A DNA stretch of 64,000 nucleotides from Monarcha castaneiventris obscurior (lineage: Eukaryota > Chordata > Aves > Passeriformes > Monarchidae): positions 992,001 to 1,056,000 of the forward strand of contig JAMPIT010000550.1 in the NCBI GenBank assembly GCA_026261815.1, read 5' to 3'. This document shows, piece by piece, positions 46,736 to 64,000 of this stretch (positions are counted from its first letter, which is position 1; every line of letters begins with the position of its first letter). The notes under the pieces are model-generated. The model was given only the letters and a program-made list of their open reading frames with translations. It was not told the DNA's origin and ran no database searches. Position numbers and translations under genes: made by a program.

Positions 46736-47576
46736 CCTGGGGGGCCGGGGGGCCGGGGTGCGCAGCCCTCCTGCCGTGCTGGCTCCGGGAGCAGCCGTGA
46801 GCTCCGGCGAGGATGGAGAGGAGCTGGAGGCAGGATGACGGCCCCCTCTGTCGCCTGGACACTGCACAGATGCCTGTCCCTCCTGCCTGGCCACTCTGCT
46901 TGCGCTGAGCAAACTTACTTTCCCCCTTGGCTGCCCATCCCAAACATTCAAAAGCCGTGAGTCAGGCCCAAAATGATGAGATTGTAAAAAATAATAAATC
47001 CCAGGATGGCCCGTTTTCCAATGCGCCTCCTGCTTCTCCGGGGCTTTAAAAGGTTGTAAGAGGTTTTCTTCTGCAAGCAGAAGAGCCAGAAGCCTGTTTA
47101 GACACAGGAGAGAGCCAAACCGAGCCTGTGCCAGCCCTGACGGGCTCCAAGAACGGGGGCCTGCAGGGACGAGCACAAAACCGCAGGAGCCAGGTCCCCT
47201 TTCCCACTTTTTGCCAGGAGGGAGGGAGAGACCTCGCTGCAGACGGGAAGGCTCCGAAAGCTCCCGAGGCAAGCGCTTGCAGCCGGGGTCTGTTTCGCAG
47301 CTGAGGCTCAGCCCCCGCGAGGCAGAGGGGCCGCAGTGCCTGTGTCGGGACCCGCAGCCCGCGGTGCTGGGGTCGGGCGGGAGGCAAGGCAGGAGCTGGA
47401 GCCACCCGGGATTTGGGCTCTGGGGCACGGGACCGCGTGGGCAAGGAAAAGCCTGGCACGGACGGGTAGGAGCGCTGGCGTGGGGCGCGCAAGGGAGGAC
47501 GCGCTGCTGCCTCAATGGGCTAATTATGCGGCGGCCAGGCTGGTGATGGTGAGCGCGCTAATTAAAACACGCTGTC

Positions 47577-47604
47577 CTGGGCAGGGCAGGGCAGGGCAGG
47601 GCAG
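47577..47604 (+). repeat. (GGGCA)n microsatellite
   Basis: Five to six perfect GGGCA units. Confidence 0.8.
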
Positions 47605-47848
47605 CCGGGAGGCTCCGTGCGGGGCCGCTGCCGCCGGTTGTGGGGAGCCCAGGGCCCCCGCAGCCCGGGGACATCCCCGGGAGGGCTCACCCCGCCGGGG
47701 GCAGGAACCGGCGCTTGTTAGCACGGTGCTAATGCCATGTGCTGGGGCGCGGGGCGGCCGTGCCGCTGGACACCTGGACAGGGGCTGGGGCACGCCAGGG
47801 CTGCATCCGCAGCTGCTGCAGCGGGAGAGCCCCTGGCACCGGGCAGGA

Positions 47849-47996
47849 GGTGGCACCGGACAGGCAGGGAATGATGGCATGGGCCGGGTAAGGGGTGGCA
47901 CCGGACAGGCAGGGAATGATGGCATGGGCCGGGCAGGGGGTGGCACAGGACAGGCAGGGAATGATGGCATGGGCCGGGCGAGGGGTGGCACAGGGC
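47849..47996 (+). repeat. 45-bp minisatellite, about 3.3 copies
   Basis: Units start at 47849, 47894, 47939 and 47984 with GGTGGCACCGG or GGTGGCACAGG, followed by CAGGCAGGGAATGATGGCAT and GGGCCGGG. The copies are nearly identical. Confidence 0.9.
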
Positions 47997-48224
47997 AGCA
48001 CGGGGCAGGCGGGAGGGGGCAGCGGGGGGCACCAAGCAGGTAGGAGGTGGCGTGGGACAAGCAGGAGGTGGCACAGGGGAGGCAGTGGGTGGCACTGGAA
48101 AGGGAGTGACACGGGCTAGGCAGGGAGTGGCACCGGACAGGGGGGAGTAGGGAAAGGCACGGGGTGGCACAGGCCAGCAGGAGATGACACCGGACAAGGG
48201 GGTGGCCCAGGACGGGGGGTGACA

Positions 48225-48602
48225 GCGGACGGGAGGTGTCCCAGGGTGGGGGGTGTCCCAGGACGGGGGTGTCCCAGGACAGGGGGTGTCCCAGGACAGG
48301 GGGTGTCCCAGGGCGGGGGTGTCCCAGGACAGGGGATGTCACAGGACGGGGGTGTCCCAGGACAGGGGGTGTCCCAGGGCGGGGGGTGTCACAGAACGGG
48401 GGGTGTTACAGGACGGGGGTGTCCCAAAACGGGGGTGTCCCAGGGCGGGGGGTGTCACAGGACAGGGGGTGTCCCAAAACGGGGGTGTCCCAAAACGGGG
48501 GTGTCCCAGGGCGGGGGTGTCACAGGACAGGGGGTGTCACAGGACAGGGGGTGTTACAGGACGGGGGTGTCACAGGACAGGGGGTGTTACAGGGCGGGGG
48601 GT
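48225..48602 (+). repeat. 16-18 bp G-rich minisatellite, about 22 copies
   Basis: Units of TGTCCCAGGACAGGGGG with variants (TGTCACAGGAC, TGTTACAGG, TGTCCCAAAAC, AGGGCGGGGG). Every unit has a run of four to six G on the plus strand. Confidence 0.92.
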
Positions 48603-48754
48603 CCCGGCCGCCCCCTGTGGGAGGAAGGGGGAACAGCACCGCGCCTTCAGGCGCGCTCGGCTCTTTCCGTGAGCGCTCGGGCGCCTCCGGCAGAGGGCGG
48701 GGCCGGGGGCGTGTCAGAGGCGTGTTCCCGAGGCACCGCCCACTCCGGCCCCGC

Positions 48755-49120
48755 CCCGGCCCCGCCCCGATCCCGCCCCGATCCCGCCCCGATCCCGCCC
48801 CGATCCCGCCCCGATCCCCCCGCGGTCCCGCCCCAGCCCCGGTGCCGCCCCAGATCCGATCCCGCCCCGATCCCGCCCCGGTGCCGCCCCGGTCCCGCCC
48901 CGGTCCCGCCCCGATCCCCCCGCGGTCCCGCCCCAGATCCGATCCCGCCCCGATCCCGCCCCGGTGCCGCCCCGATCCCGCCCCGGTCCCGCCCCAGCCC
49001 TGGTCCCGCCCCGGTGCCGCCCCAGCTCCGATCCCTCCCCGATCCCTCCCCGATCCCTCCCCGGTCCCGCCCCGGTCCCTCCCCGGTGCCGCCCCAGCCC
49101 CGTCCGGCCCCGTCCCGGCC
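48755..49120 (+). repeat. 11-bp GC-rich minisatellite in the TSPAN6 promoter, about 30 copies
   Basis: Units GATCCCGCCCC, GGTCCCGCCCC, GGTGCCGCCCC and GATCCCTCCCC run to within about 25 bases of the TSPAN6 start codon. Each unit contains a CCGCCCC core (the reverse complement of an SP1-like GC box). Confidence 0.92.
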
Positions 49121-49142
49121 CCGCAGTCGCCCCGTGTCGGCC

Positions 49143-53381
<4,239 letters not shown>

Positions 53382-54254
53382 CTGGCCCTCAGCACTCTCT
53401 GCCTGTGGCTGGGTATGTCTGTGAGCTTGTTGGGCTGCCTGTGCCCCCCTGGCTGCTGCTGGTCACCCCCGGGGCGGGGGTACCACGTGTGGGGGGTATG
53501 GGACTGGAGGGCACCTGCAAGGCTGTGTCTGCTGTGTCATTTTACCCTGTGTATAAACCCATCCTCTGTTAACTCTGCTGTGTGCCTTGCAGGGATGGCT
53601 GGGGAGGAGGCCTCCACCTCCAGTTTTCCTCTGGATGCCGCGTCGTGAAGTCTTGCTTTGAACTGACTGATCTTCTTCTCAAATAGCTCATAGAAAGGAG
53701 TGCAGCAGCTGTCCTGGTGCACTCAGGGACTTGCCCTGACACTACTCTGCTGTGCCACTGCCTGGGATAGTTGGTGTGGCTGTGGTGGCTGCAGCCCCTG
53801 GCCCTTTCCCCGAGTGCCACACTGTGCTGAACTGACCATGCTGGTGGCTTCTCGGGTGTCCCAGTGCTCATCTTCAGTGCCTCCATTGGGAAAGCGATGC
53901 TTCCCCTTCCCTCTGGCAGCCCCCTTGACGTCCCCTTGCTCTCCAGACATGGTTGTTCTTGAGATAGGGCTGTTAAAACACAGTCCTGCCTGCCTGAAGC
54001 CTTGGCTCAGCAAGGTTGTTGCCAAGCTGTCTCGTCCCTCCCCTGGGTTTTATATACTTTTTTATAGTTGTACTTCTTCAAGTACAGGCTGTAGTGGTTC
54101 TTTGTAAGCTGTAGCGAGGTTTGGTGATGTAGCTCCTGGTGCCTTTACCTTGGTAGGTGTCCTTGCACCGATTCAGCTGTGACTTGATTGTCAGTATTAT
54201 ATGCTGCTTCAACTCATTTTATGTATTGAGTAGAATTCTTTTGTCCTGAGACAC

Positions 54255-54260
54255 AATAAA
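54255..54260 (+). terminator. Polyadenylation signal of TSPAN6
   Basis: AATAAA about 870 bases after the TSPAN6 stop codon, in locally AT-rich sequence. Confidence 0.8.
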
Positions 54261-54289
54261 TATTAAGGTATTTTACTCTATGAAACCTC

Positions 54290-56700
54290 CTTGACTTTTC
54301 TTTTCATGTCCTGGGAATTCCTCTGCTTGAAGAGCAGCAAGTCCCCCCAGGGGCGATCCGCTCACTCTGGGCCAGCCAGGAAGCTGTGGCCATTGCAGCT
54401 TGCATTCCTCCAACGTGCACTGGTGCACTTCTGCTTGCAAATAACTTCTGTAATTGAATTTTCTTCATAACCACGGTTGTGTAACTGTGCTGAAGCAGAG
54501 GGCCCAGAGCACCCCAGCCCAGGAGCCGTGGGTGAGTTCAGCCTAGGGCAAACAGGGGTATCCTTGGCCTGCTGCTGGCTTGGAGCACAGGGCAGGGCAG
54601 TGCCAGGCCCCAGCTGCTCCCCAGGGCAAGCCACGTGGATCTAAGATGTTGAATTCATTTGTTACTGCTCGTTTTTGGGCTGTTTTGTCAGCAAGCCTCT
54701 GCCTTTGTGAGCCTGGTGCTGCGGTGCTGCAGTGGAGCACCCCTCAGCCAAGCTTGGGGGATTTTTGTGTCTCAAGCGCCGAACTCAAATGAGCTGTGCC
54801 TGGCTGGATGCGGGGCTGCCCGTTCTGCTCCTGGGGAGGAGGCAGGTGTACACAGAGCAGTGAAGCCATGGTAGCAGTGGTAGGTAGCCCTTTGTCAGTG
54901 TCACTGCTCTGGCAAACGCTGCCTCGGTGCTGGGTGAGCTGCCCCAGCCCAACCATGACCCCGTACGGGCCAGCCTCGCTGCTGACGGAGGAGCCTGGAG
55001 GGAAACACCCCAAATCCTCGTGTTGCATTTAACCCAGGTGAGTAAATCAGACTGTTGTCAGCTTCTGGCTGGCTGAAAGCCTCCTGGCTTGGGATGGCGA
55101 GGCTGAATGCATCAGAGCATGGAAGCTGGGCTGGAGATTGGCTGACAGCAATGAACGGATGGATGGAGACAGGGCAGGGGCATGTGAGAAGCAGGAACAG
55201 ATTTGGATAAACGTATTGTCATCTTAAAGCCTGCACAGAGGGAAGGACCCCGCCCTGGTCTGTGCCCCTGCCTCCACAGGCAGATTCCTTCCTGGGGCAG
55301 ATGGTGGAAGTGATGCCAGGTGGATGGGGATGGTTCTGGCAGAGGGTGGCACGGGGAACCCAGAGGTTTCCAAGCAGCTGCATGGGTTGTGCCAACCTGG
55401 GGAATGTGGAGGCTTGTGCAGCCTGCTCATCCCCACAGGCAGCAAAAGCACTGCAGCCATCAGAGGGTATGGATCTTCCCTGATTAAATAGCAGTCATGT
55501 AGACAACTCACTCTAATCTGGAGAGATGTTCTGTAGGTGCAGGCATGTGCTGGGGGAGGTGCCAGGCACACTTGGGACACTGATGTCCTGGCAAAGGCAT
55601 TGGGTGCACCTTGGTTACCTGTCTGGACATCCTGAGCAGGGACAGAAGCATTGCTGGCTGGCCCCAGGGCTGTGCTTTCTTGCAACAGCTGTGGCTGGGT
55701 GGGTTTCACACATCCCCCACTGTGTTTGAACCTCCCCTCTCAGTGGGATAAAGGTCTCAGGGGATTTGTCGGAACTCTTGGTGTCCCCAAGGCTGGTTGG
55801 TGTCCCTTGGGATGCCATGTGGGGAGCTCTGCTGCACTGTGTTCCCAGTGCTTTAACCACATTGTCAGTGCAGCTGTGAACAGGGAAGTAAGGGAACTGC
55901 CCTTAAAACCTGCTCACATCCCCATGGGAGCTGCGGGGGTGTGAAGGGGGTCTGGCAGCCCTGGGAATGGCACATCCTGCACCTGTCTCTGCTCCCTCCC
56001 CTGTGTGTACATTCCGGCCATGGCAGCGGGCACTCCCTTGGTGGCACTGAGAGGGTTTTGCCTGGTGACACCTGCAGGATATCAGAGCTCCTCAGCAGCA
56101 GCTGGCTCCCTGGGATGAAATCTGGAACCTGGGTTTGGCATGAGCCCCAAGGCCATGGGCAGAAGTAGTCTGTCCAGGGCTGCACGGCTGTTTTGGCGTA
56201 AGCCCTCAGCCCTGTGGCAGGCAGTGTCCTGCTCAGGGCAGCTGCAGTGTCAAGGACTTACTTCTTCCCTCCTGCAGCTCAGGTTTTGCCCATTTGTTGG
56301 TGACAGGGCTGGGGACAGCTGGTGGCACTTGGGGACCTCCACAGGAGTGGACTCCCTCTGACTTTGGCTGCTTGGCTCCTCGGGGAGCTCCTTGTGCTGG
56401 CTTCTCCCTGTGCCTGTGCTGCACACAGCTCCAGAGGGGCTGGCGGCACCCTGAGCAGTCAGTAACAACTACTGAACACGTCAGAGCCTGCTGGGACAGA
56501 GGGTCAGGCCATGCTGAACAGCCACCAGCACCATCAGGGAGCAAATCAGGCACCTCTGCACGTTCCCAGTGAGGCGAGCGCTGGTGGTGCCCGGACCTGA
56601 GTTATGGATGCTCCTGACGAGGCAGCCACGCAATTAGATCACTTCTCAGACCCATTAAGCATCAGACTGAGACGAAACGACTTTCCATTTTCTTTGCAAT
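54290..56700. other. Gap between the convergent 3' ends of TSPAN6 and TNMD
   Basis: About 2.4 kb of single-copy-looking DNA without a recognised exon, RNA gene or mobile element. Confidence 0.55.
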
Positions 56701-56715
56701 CGCTCATACAAGACG

Positions 56716-56721
56716 TTTATT
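56716..56721 (-). terminator. Polyadenylation signal of TNMD
   Basis: AATAAA on the minus strand, 724 bases past the TNMD stop and beyond the 19-bp array. The array therefore falls within the predicted 3' untranslated region. Confidence 0.7.
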
Positions 56722-56879
56722 GTTTGCCTCTTGCTGCTCCGCGCGGCGGCCACGTGCTCGAGCGCGGCCTGGCCTCCCCCAGCCCCATGCAGGGTGTGGG
56801 GGTCACCCATGGGGCAGTGCCATGGCCGGAGGGTGGGCAGGCTCTCTGGACATCCCACGGGCAGTGCCCGCTGTGGGCT

Positions 56880-57428
56880 GTGGCAGCGTGCAGCGCCATG
56901 GAGGCCGTGCAGCACCATGGAGGCCATGCAGCGGGATGGAGGCCATGCAGCGGGATGGAGGCTGTGCAGCGGGATGGAGGCTGTGCAGCACCATGATGGC
57001 CGTGCAGCGGGATGGAGGCTGTGCAGCACCATGATGGCCGTGCAGCGGGATGGAGGCCGTGCAGCGCCATGGAGGCTGTGCAGCGCCATGGAGGCCGTGC
57101 AGCGCCATGGTGGCCGTGCAGTGCCATGGAGGCTGTGCAGCACCATGGAGGCCGTGCAGCGCCATGGAGGCTGTGCAGCACCATGGAGGCCGTGCAGCGC
57201 CATGGAGGCCGTGCAGCGCCATGGTGGCCGTGCAGTGCCATGGAGGCCGTGCAGCACCCTGGTGGCCGTGCAGCGCCATGGTGGCCGTGCAGCGGGATGG
57301 AGGCCGTGCAGCGCCATGGAGGCTGTGCAGCACCATGGTGGCCGTGCAGCGCCATGGTGGCCGTGCAGCGCCATGGTGGCTGTGCAGTGCCATGGAGGCT
57401 GTGCAGCACCATGGTGGCCGTGCAGCCG
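56880..57428 (-). repeat. 19-bp minisatellite in the TNMD 3' untranslated region, about 29 copies
   Basis: Plus-strand unit GGCCGTGCAGCACCATGGA with variants (GTGCAGCGCCATGGAGGCT, ATGCAGCGGGATGGAGGCC, CATGGTGGCCGTGCAGCGC). The 19-base period is not a multiple of three and the unit is almost free of stop codons, so several frames on both strands stay open across the array. It starts about 16 bases after the TNMD stop. Confidence 0.95.
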
Positions 57429-57444
57429 GCGGGCACAGCGGGGC

Positions 57445-64000
<6,556 letters not shown>

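Larger units (their letters stand above)
46736..49142. other. Divergent intergenic region of SRPX2 and TSPAN6, rich in minisatellites
   Basis: The two genes are head-to-head, 2.4 kb apart. From 47.57 kb to the TSPAN6 start almost everything is tandem repeat (listed separately). Between 46.74 and 47.57 kb there is single-copy sequence with no recognised coding exon. The long open frames here are repeat artefacts. Confidence 0.7.

Overview
The window is nuclear DNA from a vertebrate, most likely a bird. Its genes have short GT-AG introns and GC-rich CpG-island promoters. The only recognisable interspersed repeats are 3' ends and fragments of CR1-type LINEs, with no Alu/B1-like SINEs. The encoded proteins match vertebrate families along their whole length. 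The gene order reproduces the block found on human Xq22.1 (ARL13A, XKRX, NOX1, CSTF2, SYTL4, SRPX2, TSPAN6, TNMD). From general knowledge, this block lies on chicken chromosome 4 and zebra finch chromosome 4A. The species cannot be named from the sequence.

Layout: ARL13A (minus, 232-3143, 7 exons); about 8 kb of gene-poor DNA; XKRX (plus, 11177-15960, 3 exons); NOX1 (plus, 17614-21890, 13 exons); CSTF2 (minus, 23183-30170, 14 exons); TRMT12/TYW2 (plus, 30443-32760, 7 exons), head-to-head with CSTF2; SYTL4/granuphilin (plus, 34910-41238, 15 coding exons modelled); SRPX2 (minus, 42349-46735, 10 exons); TSPAN6 (plus, 49143-53381, 7 exons); and the 3' five exons of TNMD (minus, 57445-62310), whose first exons are not resolved. 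I joined all exon models by hand, using splice signals and reading-phase continuity; every internal junction listed keeps frame.

The genes do not form one pathway. They cover a divergent ciliary-type ARF-like GTPase, an XK-family membrane protein, a superoxide-producing NADPH oxidase, the RNA-binding subunit of the cleavage stimulation factor, a tRNA wybutosine enzyme, a Rab27 effector for secretory granules, a secreted sushi-repeat protein, a tetraspanin and a tendon BRICHOS glycoprotein.

The main points of interest are: (1) a seven-exon TRMT12 sharing a 272-bp promoter interval with CSTF2, whereas human TRMT12 is, to my recollection, a single-exon gene on chromosome 8; (2) minisatellites, including a 19-bp array inside the TNMD 3'UTR and GC-rich arrays up to the TSPAN6 start; (3) a 67-bp tandem repeat joined to a CR1 terminus in a CSTF2 intron; (4) an ARL13A G domain lacking the switch I threonine; (5) two in-frame splice acceptors 105 bp apart in SYTL4; and (6) a likely optional 20-codon CSTF2 exon. 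I found no previously undescribed multi-gene system, tRNA, rRNA or CRISPR.
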